Assembly (NCBI RefSeq): GCF_000208865.1
Contig: NC_018390.1
Location: forward strand, 4,730,270-4,794,269
DNA length: 64,000 bases
Origin: Neospora caninum Liverpool
Lineage: Eukaryota; Apicomplexa; Conoidasida; Eucoccidiorida; Sarcocystidae
Direction: 5' to 3'
The position numbers and the translations under genes were made by a program. Under the pieces are notes generated by a model, which saw only the letters and a program-made list of their open reading frames with translations, was not told the origin of the DNA and made no database searches. This document shows, piece by piece, positions 38,401 through 58,808 of the stretch (within the stretch, counting starts at the first letter, position 1; every line of letters starts with the position of its first letter).

Positions 38401-41400
38401 CGAGGCTCGAGTGCTGTCCGTGCTGTTGCCCCGCCCGGCCAGCTGGAGTCGAACGGGGGCCCGTTGCGTCATCGCGGGGATGGCGAGGTGAAGGTGGACC
38501 GGGAGCAGTCGGAGGCGTGAGGGACGAGCGAGCGGCGACGCACTCCCGCGGGGGGGCAGCATCTTTCGACAAGAAACGCGAGAGGGGCGAACTCGAAGAG
38601 GGAACGGAGGACTGCGTGAGTTCTGGGCCCACGGGTCGTCGCTGCCCTGGGGGTGTCGGAACGGAGAGCAGTCGAGGCCGGCTCACATCCTCGGGTTCTT
38701 CGCCTTCCTCCCGAGGCCACAGACAGGCGCATGACGAGAGGACCAACGATCGGTCTGGGGCGTTGATTCCGGGACGCGCGAGGGACGAGGCTGCGGGGCG
38801 TGCGGCCGAGGTGACCTTGTCGAAGGGAAGCCCGCCAAACCACAACCGGCACGGTAGCTGCGCCGAGGAAGAGGACTGGGAAGAAATTCCCTTTTGCGGC
38901 TGCGGCTCGCCTCACCTAACGCGTGTGTCGCCTCGAGCGAGCGTAGGAAGTCTGCGCCTCCCTGTGCGTCCTTCTTCAGGCGGCAACACATCGATTCGCG
39001 AGAACCGGGGCGGGGGGGCTGCATCGGCCTCTCCGGCGAGTGCGCATGCGTCTTGCACGCCGTGTCCGCTTTATGAGGAGGTTCCTAGGTTCGACGAGGC
39101 GGGCGACACAGGAGCGGAAGGGGAAGATGGGGCACAACGCATGAGCCCGCGCCGCGAACACGATTTCTCAGACGGGGGCCTGGACAAGGACGGCGAGTCA
39201 TCGGAAGCGGCGAGACGCGCTGGGCCATCAGGAAAAGGAGGCAGCGGTGGCGAGAGCCTGGGGGAGGAGTCCTTTGAGGCAGCCGAAGAGATTTTGCGTA
39301 GGCTCCTGGGTGAAGGAGAGAGGACGGCGGACGCGGGCGCAGGCCAAGGATTCAGGGACGGAGACACAGGCACCGCAGAAGGCGACCCGGGTCCCTTCTC
39401 GCCTCTGCCATCTCCCATGTGCCCGTGCTTTTCGGAGGCCTGGCCCGCGGCATGCGCCTGCGCTCCGTGTGCGGTCCCCGAGGAAGGGACTCCGCAGCTG
39501 TCGAGCGCAGCCGGCCCCACAGCCTACACGATCCTCAGCAGCCCCAAAGGGCCGAGACCCCGCGCGTGCGCGTCTCCTTCCCTCCCGTCCAGCCGCGTGA
39601 GCCGCAGTGCACCGTCCTCCACGCGGCGCCGAGGCACCGAGAAGGACGCCTGCGGAGCAATGCGGGCGACGTGTCTGGGCGCGCTGGATGCAGCGGCGAC
39701 CGTGGACCCGGAGACGCAACCGAAGCGGATGGGCCTCGGCGGGGCGAGAAGGCGATGGGTGGAACGCGACGAACCAGGCCCCGAGGCAGGGCGTGGAAAG
39801 GACGGAATGGAATCCCTTCGTGGACTCTCAAGGAGTGCCTCGGAAGCGACGAAGCAAGGGCGGACGCGAAGTGTTCCCAGACGCACCGAACGACATGCGA
39901 TCCCGTCGGCGTCGCGCGGGAGCGCCGCTGTACGTACAGCCGGCGGCGCCCCATTAACGACTGCGGGAGACACAGCAGAAGGAGGCGCGCGAGAGGCTGA
40001 ATGGAGGTCAGAGAGAAACACGCAGAGCGACACTCTCCAAGGAAGACAGACGGAGGTATCGGGCCCGGGAAGAACCGCTGAGACGGAGGCGAGCCACGAC
40101 GCACTCTGTGTGGGGGAGTCGGATGGCGAACACGAAACACCAATGCGAATAGGTGGCGACGCGCTCGAGGCGACCGCGTGCAGAACAAAGGGCCCAAGCG
40201 GCGCGACAGACTGTGAACGATACACGCATCTCCCTTCGGTTCCTCTGACTGAGCCGATGACACCCGTCCGGTCGGTCTCCTTTCGTTCGTCCAGCGGTCC
40301 CTCGGTTGCCGATCCTGGTCGTCAGGTTCAAGAGCGTGGCCGGCACAGAGCGCGAGGTGCACGGTTGGAGCTTGGGGAAGAAGGGGGCGCTGAAAAAGAT
40401 TCAGAAACCTCAATCTCGGTTGCCTCCCGACCCTTCTGGTCGGCGCCCCGTTTGCCTCAGCTTCGGAATCTTCGTTCGCGATCTGTGTCTGTGTCTGTGG
40501 TCCCCCACACGCAGTTCACACTCGCACGCAGTCGCCGGGAGCAAGGCGAGGCGCCGGCGACGCTGCTGGCGTCCACCGCTGTGTTGACCCGTGTGCGGAC
40601 GCCCGTGGACGACGCGCGTGGCGGTGTGGGGTCGCCGTTTGAATCGCCCTCCGCACAGGAGGCGGGCGTCGTTCTGAGCGAAGAGCTGACGCGCGAGGAC
40701 CGCACCCAGCGAAGTGTCTCCGCTCACGACGGCCCGAGGGGCCTGCGCGCCCGCGATGGGTCCGGCGCAGCGCTTAACGGCGAGCTTTCTCCCCCAGATG
40801 CGGAGCCGGCGCAGGCGCCCGACGACCCTGCAGAAGACGAGAGTCGGTTTCTCACGGGTTTCTCGAGTCTCACGCTCAGTCCCCACTCGCGCGAGGGCGA
40901 GGCCGGCTGCAGAAAACGGGCGGGGCCTCTGGTGCCGCCGTTCATTCCTCGCCTTCGGGCGCTTCCGCGTGCTTTCGAGGCCTTTGCGCGCAGCGGGGAG
41001 AGCGAGGGTCCGCGGTCGCGGGGCTTCTTGCCGGAGGACCAAGGAGACGGGAAGCAGCGGGGTTTGGATGATGCATGCGGAAGAGGCGGCCGAACGAGCT
41101 CGCAAGGCCGAGAGACCGATATGTCGCCGGCGTCCTACCGCGATGATAACTTGCCGGGCGTTCGCGGCCTGCTGGAGAGCGATGCGTCCCCGATGTTTCT
41201 CTCAGCGTCGCAACAGATGAACACGAGTCGCAGTGAGGGCAGTGCGGCGCTGAGTGATGGAAGCGCGACTGGGCGATGGTGCTCAGTGGAGACGCTTTTG
41301 CCGGGCGCCGGCGAAGACGACATTTTGCTGGCTTCCAGCGTTCTCGTCTCTCACAGGAATCTGCCTTGTGCAGAGTGCGCCTCCTCGCGCTCGACATGCC

Positions 41401-44376
41401 CCGATACTCGCGTGCTCTTTCCCACCGAAAAACCTGACGGTGAAGACCGAGAAAACGGAGAAGCCGGCGAGCATGGAGATGTTGACGAGCGGCGAAGACC
41501 ACCGGGAGGTGGAGACGCAGTCGCAGACGAGCCCCAGACACACGCGAGAGGATGCGGCTTCAGTGACGCCGGTGGAAGCCGGTTGTCGTCTCGGTCGAGG
41601 CGCCGGGCGGCGAAGGGCGGTTACGACGCCGGGGACGGCTGCGACAGGGCGGAGGTCTGGAGGGTGCGTCGGAGTGCGCCGGGACGCCTGAATGGCCCAA
41701 AAGGCGGTGCCGCGTCGGCGGACGTGGGGGAGGGTCGTGAGTATGACGCCGACAGCGCGTGGGTGTCTTTTCTCTTTTCCCCGCGTAGACACGCCTCGCC
41801 GGGAAAACCTGGACGCGATACGTCGCCGCGCAAGGCGCGCAGGCCTTCCTTGGGCGCGTTCGTCTGTCTCTGCTGTAGTGGCCAGAGCGTCGCGCGCCGT
41901 TTTTGCAGTGTCTGCGGAGACCCCCGCGACGGCGAACCCGCAGGCGAAGGCGAGCAGGAAGGGGACGCGTGCGCTGAGCGCTGGGGAGCCGAGCCGAAGG
42001 GCGTCGTCGGGACCCCAGCGGCCGGAGACTCCTCGGAGACAGGCGAGAGCGGGACGAGCGCGGAGGAGACTGGTACGTCGGGGGGACAGGCGGAGGGACC
42101 CGGCCACGGACGGCAGGCACGTCGCAACGTGGAGACGACTGCGGAGACGACTGCGCAGCCAGAACAGACAAAGAGCGAGCGCGAGGACGAGCAGGGAGGC
42201 GCAGCGTTTCGCGTGTCGGCGAGTGACCGAGACAGCCTGGAGGCTCTCCAAGGGTGCGGAGAGAACTGCGAGGAAGAGGACGCGTTCTCGGAGTGCGTGT
42301 CGGCGGGCGAGGCAGACCCGTGTTCCGAGGAACCGCTTCTCGACGGCTCGCCGTGGCGCCGCGGGTGTCTTCTTCTGTTTCCACTGACGCTCTGCAGCGG
42401 CGAGAAGATCAACCCGGTGTACGTGCCTTCGCTGCTGGCGTATCTGGAGCTGCCGTGGTCGGTCGGCATGGTGGCAGGGCGCGGCCAGCAGGCGTTTTAT
42501 TGCATCGGCACGCAACAGAAGGCGCTGCTGTATCTCGACCCCCACTCCGGCATCCAGGTGAGCAGAGAGACAGGGGACAGAGAAGCCGTAGGCATAGGGA
42601 CAAACCACGCAACAGCCTGTAGGGGGGAAGAGCGCCTTTTTCCCTCGCATGCGTTTCCCTCGTCCAGCGAGGCTCTGAGCCCCGAGTCGAGGGGCCACGA
42701 TCGGGTTTTGGGTCCGGTTGCGTTTTTGCATGCGGACGGGACTCCTTCCGCGTGCCCAAGAAGATTCGCCGTCTTCTCTCCAGCGACGCTTTCGCTCTCG
42801 GCTCAGTGAAACCAACCACCCTGACAGCTCGACGGGTTTTCGCACGTTTGTGCGCCGATGCCTTGTTCCATACGTTAGCGGTACCCATATTTGCCTTCTC
42901 GATGTCGTGTGCGCGTTTTGCTGGTGGATCAGCGTGTGTTTCTCTCGACGTGTGTGTGTGTGTGTGTGCGTTTCGTGTCGTTTGCCTGCGCCTACGTTTT
43001 CTCTCGGTGTTTTCTGCCTCGCTTCGCCGCAGCCGCCCGCCCTACAGCTTCCCTCGGCGACGCCGTCGTTCTTTGCGGGTTCGTGCTGGAAAATTGCGGA
43101 TGTCGCGGCTCTGAATCCTTCGCTGTCTGTCGCCTTCTTCGTGCGGAGCGGGAGCCAGTTGGCTGGGCTCATGGCGGCTCTGAAGCAGATCGAAACGACC
43201 GACCCGTACTCGATGCTGCAAGTCGTTGCGCGGCGGCCTTCCCCGTCTTCGCTCGAAGTGCTCGACGGCGACGACGACGCGTTTCTGCCGCTGGCCGAAG
43301 CCGAGGAACCTGTGGAGGAAGACGTCCTTGGCGAACTTGGAAAGCTTGCAGACGGGGAAGAACGTGGTGCCACAGACCAGCGATATGAACAGCGCAACTT
43401 GGCGCAGACGCACGCCGGAGCGGAGCAGGCAGAGACTCACGCGAAGGCGCCCGCCGCGCTGGGTGGCGCCTCGGAGACGGGCGAAGGGGGTCACCAAATG
43501 CTCTCTTCAAAGTCGTCCCTCTCATGTTTCTCGTTCGCGTCGGCGTCGTCGGTGCCCTCGTTCTCTGCACTGTCTTCGTCTCCGGCGGCAGGCGAGCAAG
43601 AAAACCAGCCTGGCCGAGCCACCAGAAACGACGCAGAGTCAGGAGAGGCGACAACGACAAACGGGGGGGAGACAACGCATCCAGGGAGAGAATGGCCGAC
43701 GGGAAGCCTCTCGGCGCGGGGGCGGACTGAGCGGGACGCGACGGCGACAGGTGTCTCCTCGCCGCAACGGCTGTCTCCTGGCGACGCCCGTCGGGCCCCT
43801 GACCAGATGGCCGGCCCAGGCGACGGCGAGGAAGAAACATGCGAAGAAGCCACGACCCAAAAAGAAGTCTCTCACGCGGGTGCGGAGATTGAAGGCGGGG
43901 AGTTCGACGGCGGCGGGAGACACAGGAAGAAACGTGGAGAGACGAGCGACACTAAACGCGAGTGCGTGTACGGCTGCTTGCCTGAGGCGACGGCGGGACC
44001 GCTCGGGGAGGCTTCTCGATTGACGGCTGGAAATGGCCAATCCAGTTTGCGTGGCGGTGCGCCGTGGCGAGTACACGAGGCAGCGCACTGGGGAAGCGGG
44101 GACGGGCAGAGTGGCGGTGTGGCGGCGCCGTCCTTGTCTCCCAGAGAAGTGGACTCATCCGCAGAGCCCAAGGCGAAGACGGACAGCAGAGGAGGCCGGC
44201 TCGGAGGCACTCGAGACGCGGCTGGGGACGGACCCGGCCCAGACGCAGCGCGCACCCCAGAGGGAGAAGAACAGACAGAGACCGTAAACGGAGAACAGAA
44301 GGCCTCGGAAACTTTCGACTTCCAGGGCGACGCGAACCGAAGGACCGACCGCGGGTGCGGCAGGCCAGGATCGTAG
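32444..44376 (+). CDS. ATG4: ATG4 cysteine protease (peptidase C54) with very large insertions
   Basis: Cytosolic protease that trims ATG8 or releases it from lipid; in Toxoplasma ATG8 also sits on the apicoplast membrane. Exons: 32444-37840, 38187-42557, 43033-44376, all phase 0, about 3,703 residues if translated from 32444. In-frame ATGs at 32582 and 32612 are alternative starts. C54 blocks appear in family order: FTYRSGFSPMYKC and NSDVGWGCTVRAAQMLL with the catalytic Cys codon at 36131-36133 (residue about 1230); FLDVPSPPGRYPFSIFSFI (about 37120); GKFAGEWFGPATASSAVKLL (about 37760-37815); YVYVNSDGLLYPDEI (exon 2 start); LPWSVGMVAGRGQQAFYCIG and LYLDPHSGIQ, with catalytic Asp 42537-42539 and His 42543-42545; and LNPSLSVAFFVRS in exon 3. 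Inserts between blocks are Ser/Arg/Gly-rich and open for kilobases. Typical ATG4 is about 400 residues. A long N-terminal extension and a 400-residue C-terminal tail are also present. Confidence 0.92.
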
Positions 44377-44578
44377 CGCGTTTTCACGGACGGGTAAGGC
44401 GACGGATCAACGGCAGAGGAGTGGTGTTCACCTGTTTCGCGTTGAGGAGGAACTGCCTGAATTGAATGGCGCAACTGTCGTGGGCGAATTTCTACAGACC
44501 CGTTCGGCGCTTCACACGCCGATGGTCGGTCACACATGTTGATAGGAAAACGTATCCCCGCCTCCCGCCACATACGCA

Positions 44579-44617
<39 letters not shown>

Positions 44618-47600
44618 GTACTTAGATGTGTAGACGTGTGTGGAGAGATGTATGCGTTTGCGCAAAGAATGGATCAGGGCGGCAGGTCATTGTAAAAAAA
44701 AACTCGTCTATAGCGGCATACGCGTGTGCTGCCGCGGAGACCTGTGCAGCAGGTATATCTGCCTTAGTCCTTCAGAGGCGGAGGAGGCAAAATACTCTGG
44801 CGGGCGGCATTCCGGCGCACAGGCGCAAAAACGGTGGCGCGTACTGGATTCATGTTTTGTTGAGTCGCTTTCTTTGAACTTGTATTCTCGCGGTATATAG
44901 ATGTTTTTCGCCGCGAAAGTAGCTGTGCGAGTTCTCATGATCAGCCATTTCAGTTTCCCGTTTCCAAGTGGGGTGGGGGGCGCCTTCACGTTGCTTTCCT
45001 GTTCCGTGTGCGTTCAATGGTGGTGCATGCAGGGCCGTCAGCTGGGGCGCGGCGGCGCCTCTGTTGGCTCCTCGACTTCCAGTCCCCCGGCCTAGGATCG
45101 GCGCAGAGAGCGTGCGGCCGAAAGTGCACATGCGTCTCTGCCAGCCTGCGGCGAGAGCCTGCGGGTGGGAAACGAGAAGGCCGAGTCGGTTTGCGGATGT
45201 CCGTGCCTGGTCTTTCGAGTTTCTGCCGCTTTGTTGATTCGGAGAAGACACAAGGCCTGACAGGTCCTGCACGCAGGTCTGTCGTCCGTTTTTATGTATA
45301 TGGGAATTTGGGTGCCGCACACACATGTGGGACTCGGGGATTTGCAGGCTTGGGTGGTGTGTTGGAGGCGACAGGGTTTTTCTCTCTGAGGCTGTCGTGT
45401 TTTTCCGGCACCGTGGGTGTGTTGTTTTCGCCGAGCGGCTCGCCTCTCACGTGCCTTTCCACAGGAACGGGTTTACTGGCAGTTCGCTCCGCCCGCCGCG
45501 TTTCATCTCGGCCCTCGCGATCCTTGCATCCGCGAACTCCTTCCTTCTGGCCCGCTCCCAGCAGCCGTCTGATTGCCAGCAAGTGTGTGAACGTGTTTGC
45601 AGAAAAAGACGTTTCTCATTTCGTTCACGTTTCTCTCTCGGTGGCCGCGTTTTGACCTTCCAGGCACGCACGGCTACCGGGGTTTCTGCATGTGTGCGAA
45701 CGGGACGCGCAGGAGACACTGGCGCATGCCTTTGCGCACGACGCCCCCTCGGGACTAGGGGGGAAGGTAGTTAAGGGTTCGGCGCGCCTGGCTGGTGCCG
45801 CGTTTCTTTTTTATGTGTATGTGCGAATGTGAATGTATATGTGCATGGGAAGGGAACCGCGTCCACGCGAGGAGTAGCTACAGTCGAGGAAAGCCCCTCC
45901 CAGCAGGCGGTACCCTGCGGGGCACCAAGGGGAGGTTGCGAGCAGAGGTTCAGTGGATTCGTCTCCTCGCCGCTGGCTTTTTTCGTTTCAGCGCTGTGTG
46001 TTTTTTCTGTGAGGTGTGCCAAACGACCGTCCCGCACAGGCCCTCTCTCCGCTCCGTGTGTGTCTCCGCCCTGTCGCCGTGTTTCCGTCCATCTCGCGTC
46101 TTGCGCTCCCTCCTTAGTGGAACGCCCCGCCTGCTGCCGGTCGTGATCAGGGACAGGCGACGCCTCGTGGCGAGCGAGGCGCGTCGGAGCCGAGGGGGCC
46201 ACACAAGAAAAAGGAAGAGAGCGAGCGGGAAGGGGACGAGACCGGCGGAGAGGGCGAGAGGCGCGACCAGGAGAGGGCGAGAGAGTTCGTCGGTTTCCGC
46301 TTTTCCACGCGAACCATGAGGGAGAACAGAACTGCCGATCGGAACACCCACCCAAGATCAAGGCTGACACAGCACACCGTCGCGGGTTCTGGGAGGTGGC
46401 CGAGACCGCACTCGGAGGCGCTTGAGGGCGACAGACACACAGGGACACACGCGCGTCTTTCCCTCTTGCTTTCGTTTGACGCCTGTGAGGCGCCTAGGTT
46501 GCGCCTCGCAGTCTCACCGCCTCTCTGCCGTGTCGTCCAGCATGCGCCAGTCACAGAGAAGGAGTCACCTCTCTCGGACGTGGCCTTTTCTATGGAGACA
46601 CAACCGCACACGCACCGGCACGCACTGCTGCGGGGGTCGGACGTCGACAGTTTTCGCCTTCACGTGGATGCGACTCTAGCCTCGCTCTCGAAAACTTTGT
46701 CAAAACAAGCGCGCTTGGCCACACGCGAGAGCGTGGCGTCCTCGCTTTGGTGAGAAGCGCGGAACGCAAGCAACGCACATACCGAACGGCTTCAGTCTCG
46801 AGGGGGGAACTCGCCCCGGCACGGGTTTCAGTTTTCACGACAGCGGCGTCACGCACCAATGTAGTAGAGGTTGCCAGCCTTGCGTTGCACGATATTGCGA
46901 CCGCTGGAGGAGGCATTCTGCGCAATCGCGCGTCTTCACACAAGAAAAGGCTGAGCTCTGCTCCCTGTAGAGCCGCTGCATGCGTTTGGGGTCGCAACTT
47001 GAAAGAAGAAGGGATGTTCACGCTCTGCGCGCTGCAGGAAGCCGTAAGTGCTTCCTGTCTGCCTAGGACGCCGGCGACACAGGTTCGTCTCTCTACAGCG
47101 TTGCTTCCACTTCCGCGCTCTCCTGCCGTGCAGTCTAAAACCTACATCAACCTATAGGTATATATCTATGTATCTGACGCCTATACAGCTCAAACTCTAT
47201 GTAAAGAACTATGTGCATGTATTTTGGCGCACCTCTTGCCTCCCCCCCCTCCTGCAGAGCCTGCGGATCAGTGAGCGTGCACTGCAGGATCCATCGGGCG
47301 CAGGGCCTTTGTGTTCGTGTGCCCGTCGAATCGACCTAGATGTGAGGGTAATCGAAAACCGAAACGATTTGATACAGAAGACCACATCGAAGTCTGCGGG
47401 AGCCTGTCTGCTAGCGAGAGAGACATCCAATGACGTGGCGCCGAGAACGCCCAGTCGCCTCGTTGTCACACGCACACAAATTCGGTTGCACATTCCCGTT
47501 CAACACCATCGGCAGCAGCCTCATCCGGCTGCTTGCCTTGCGTGTGTCTCCTCGCCCCTCCCGCCTTCCCCGTTTCGGGGCGAGTCTCGGCACTGCGGCG

Positions 47601-48435
47601 CCCGGTAACGAGACACAAGGAGAGCAACGGAAAACTAGGACGAAGTGAAGCGGCGAGGAAAGGAAGGAAAAGAATCGGATGGCGGCAACAAATGGGAGAA
47701 GCGCGAGTCGCAATTCACACGCGAGAGGCACGCCCGCTAGAGTCAGATAGATCTGCCACAAGACACGCCGCAGCGAGGACGAAAACCGAAAGGCCTCAGC
47801 CTTCCATCGTTTCGCCTTCTGCGTTGAACACGCTTCCATGCATCGACCGTCCCTCGGTTCTCTTTGGACTTGATCATCTTTTCTAAGGACACACTCGCGA
47901 CGTTCAATCTCCCGCCTTCCCGTTCTCTTCGCCTTCCTTGAACGCCGAGAAGATAGACGAGACGCGCAAGGGACGAACGCGGTCGCGACAGACACGTGCA
48001 GAGTCGGGCGTAAGCAGGGGCGGGTGTCCTTGAAAGGCTCGGCAATTCTCCCATGCTGTCGAGTGAAAGCCGCGTCATCGTTCGGGGCTTGTGAAACAGG
48101 AGACGGATCGTCTTCGCCTCTCGTCGCCCTGTATCGCTCTTTCCCCACAGGAATTCCCGGGCCGTTTTCGTTCGCCTTATCTGTCCTCGAGTCCTGTCTC
48201 TTATCGTTTGCCTTATCTCTCGACCACAACACGACTGGAAAGCGCAGGACCTCGTTTACCGTCCTGGTTTTTCGTTTGCGCCTTGGCGTCGTTCTTTCAC
48301 CATCTTGCGTCTGTCGTTTTTCCATATTTTGCGCGCTTCTTCCTGTTCGCCGCATGCGTGCGCCGTGCAAAAAGGTCGCGTCTGAAGAGGCGCTCGCGCG
48401 CCTTCTTCTCCACCTTGAGCCTGTCTCTCTGACAT
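44377..48435. other. Convergent intergenic region between ATG4 and the dehydrogenase
   Basis: About 4 kb that must include both 3' untranslated regions. Several open stretches of 140-320 codons exist on both strands (for example 45771-46448 and 47411-48370 minus), but they overlap each other and lack motifs, splice partners or protein-like composition. They look like chance ORFs in GC-rich DNA. A TA microsatellite is listed separately. No gene is called. Confidence 0.5.
44583..44613. repeat. (TA)n microsatellite downstream of ATG4
   Basis: An uninterrupted TA repeat of about 15 units, roughly 200 bases past the ATG4 stop codon. Confidence 0.9.
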
Positions 48436-57102
<8,667 letters not shown>

Positions 57103-58278
57103 ATGGCGTCCTCCGGTCTCGCGCTCCTGGCCGCGTCGCGAGCAGCCAAGGCTCCGTCGGTCTTCTCGACGACTCGATTCTTTTCCTCCTGTCTTCCCCG
57201 GCCGTTGCCTTCCTCTCTCGCTTCCCGAGCGTCTCCCTCTTTTTCTGGAATCTCTCCTCTCTCAAGATGCAGTCTCGTCTCTCCCGGCCTCGCAAGAAGC
57301 ATCTCGCCGTGCTTCTCAATGCAAAGGCGCTTCCTCGGCAACAGAGCCACCGGACCGCAATTCGATCTCCTCCACCCCAAAAGCATAAATGTGCGGAAAA
57401 CCCCGAGCAACGCCAGCTACGCGTACATCCATACGTACATAACAGAGTATCAACTTAGATGCGCAGACAGCCGTAATCAATCTTTGCTGGGCTTGTTCCT
57501 CCTGGGTAGCCACAGGGGAGTAAGGTGTGAACAGTCCAGTCTGTTCTCTCTACGCAGTTGTATAGTACATATATATATATATATATATATATAGTTGCAG
57601 GGAATGCAGGAGAGCATCTGTCTGTGCAAATATGGATCTTCACCACGCGCCCTTTTGCATGCAGATGTATGCATATTTGCTCCACGGTTGCTGTTCCGCA
57701 TGCTTTGCATGTTTCCATGTGGGTGTGCTGAGCGTATTGAGCAGCGTCAACATGCTCACTGCTCGCTCACCACCTGCGCGACTGCAACAGTGGACGGGGG
57801 AACTTTCCGCCGTTTCTGCATGTTTTTTTCTTTCGTGCCGTCGCTTTTTTGCTCGGTTTTCTCCTGGCTTCCGACAAGCGTTCGCTTCGGCTGTCCGTTT
57901 GTCTTCAGCTGCGGGAGGAGGCGCGCTTCTGTTGTCGACTGTTCTCCGTCCCGGCCTTGAACTACCTCGACTTCAAGCAAGGCTGCTGCTCTCTGCGCGT
58001 CTTTCTCTTTCTCGGCATGCTCGCCGGCGTTTCTCTCGATCTGCTGCTCGTCCATCCGCCGAGGTCGTCCTTCTGGAGCAGGTAAAAACTCACGTGCAGC
58101 CGACGGCTTGCTGCATCTCGCCCTCGAGGTGGACCCCCAGGAATCGATAGCCAACACGGGATCAACTCCAGAGAAGTTCAGCTCTACGAAAGCATATATA
58201 TATATATATATAAATGCACCTATATGTGGCTTAGCGCGCTTGTACACATAGCACAAGATGGACATATATATAGTTTTA

Positions 58279-58323
<45 letters not shown>

Positions 58324-58538
58324 TACAGATATAGATACTGTATGTACTTGCGTCTGTCTATGGATATATATATATATATATATATATATGTTTGCCTCTC
58401 TCTGGAATACATGAATGAAACGTCTTGTGACACTAGTGCCTCATGGTTCTCGAAAAAAAATACCGTGTACCCCCGTACGCGTACGTCTGCTGACATCCAT
58501 CTATGTACACCATCGACAGAAATCTATATATATATATG

Positions 58539-58575
<37 letters not shown>

Positions 58576-58808
58576 TGATGGGGTATGTATCGGCGCATGT
58601 GTAGGTAGTTCTTTTTATGGGATATGTTTTTGTTTTTAGGTTTCACGTCCACCGCTGGCCTCTGAACGCCGAGCGTATGTTGTTTCCCGGAAAAGGCAGC
58701 GTCTTTGATTACACGAAAGAAGGCGAAAGAGTGAACCCGCAAACGGGCTGCGTCCAAACAGAAGCCTGCGCCTCCTTCTTGAAGCTGATGTACGACGTTG
58801 ACGCGTAG
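57103..58808 (+). CDS. Small protein with likely mitochondrial presequence and one membrane segment, three exons
   Basis: Exons 57103-57519, 57909-58081 and 58640-58808 join in phase to 252 residues. The start ([20 protein letters not shown]) is rich in Ala, Ser and Arg with no early acidic residue, as in mitochondrial presequences. Exon 2 encodes [20 protein letters not shown] followed by a hydrophobic stretch ([18 protein letters not shown]), probably one membrane helix. Exon 3 encodes [20 protein letters not shown] and ends [13 protein letters not shown]. No family was recognised. Lineage-specific accessory subunits of respiratory complexes or ATP synthase look like this, and I have a weak recollection of a complex II subunit at this locus, so treat that as a low-confidence idea. 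The last part of exon 1 (about 57375-57519) is the least protein-like and the donor there is uncertain. Introns are packed with TA repeats. Confidence 0.6.
57569..57593. repeat. (TA)n microsatellite in intron 1 of the 57-kb gene
   Basis: Pure TA repeat of about 12 units within the intron 57520-57908. Confidence 0.9.
58194..58571. repeat. Cluster of four (TA)n microsatellites in one intron
   Basis: TA tracts at about 58194-58212, 58281-58321, 58362-58390 and 58526-58571 lie inside the 558-base intron 58082-58639 of the small plus-strand gene, making over a third of that intron TA repeat. Confidence 0.9.

Noticed and set aside
45771..48370. Several 140-320-codon ORFs between ATG4 and the dehydrogenase
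   Set aside because: They overlap on both strands, lack motifs, signal peptides or in-phase splice partners, and look like chance openness in GC-rich sequence.
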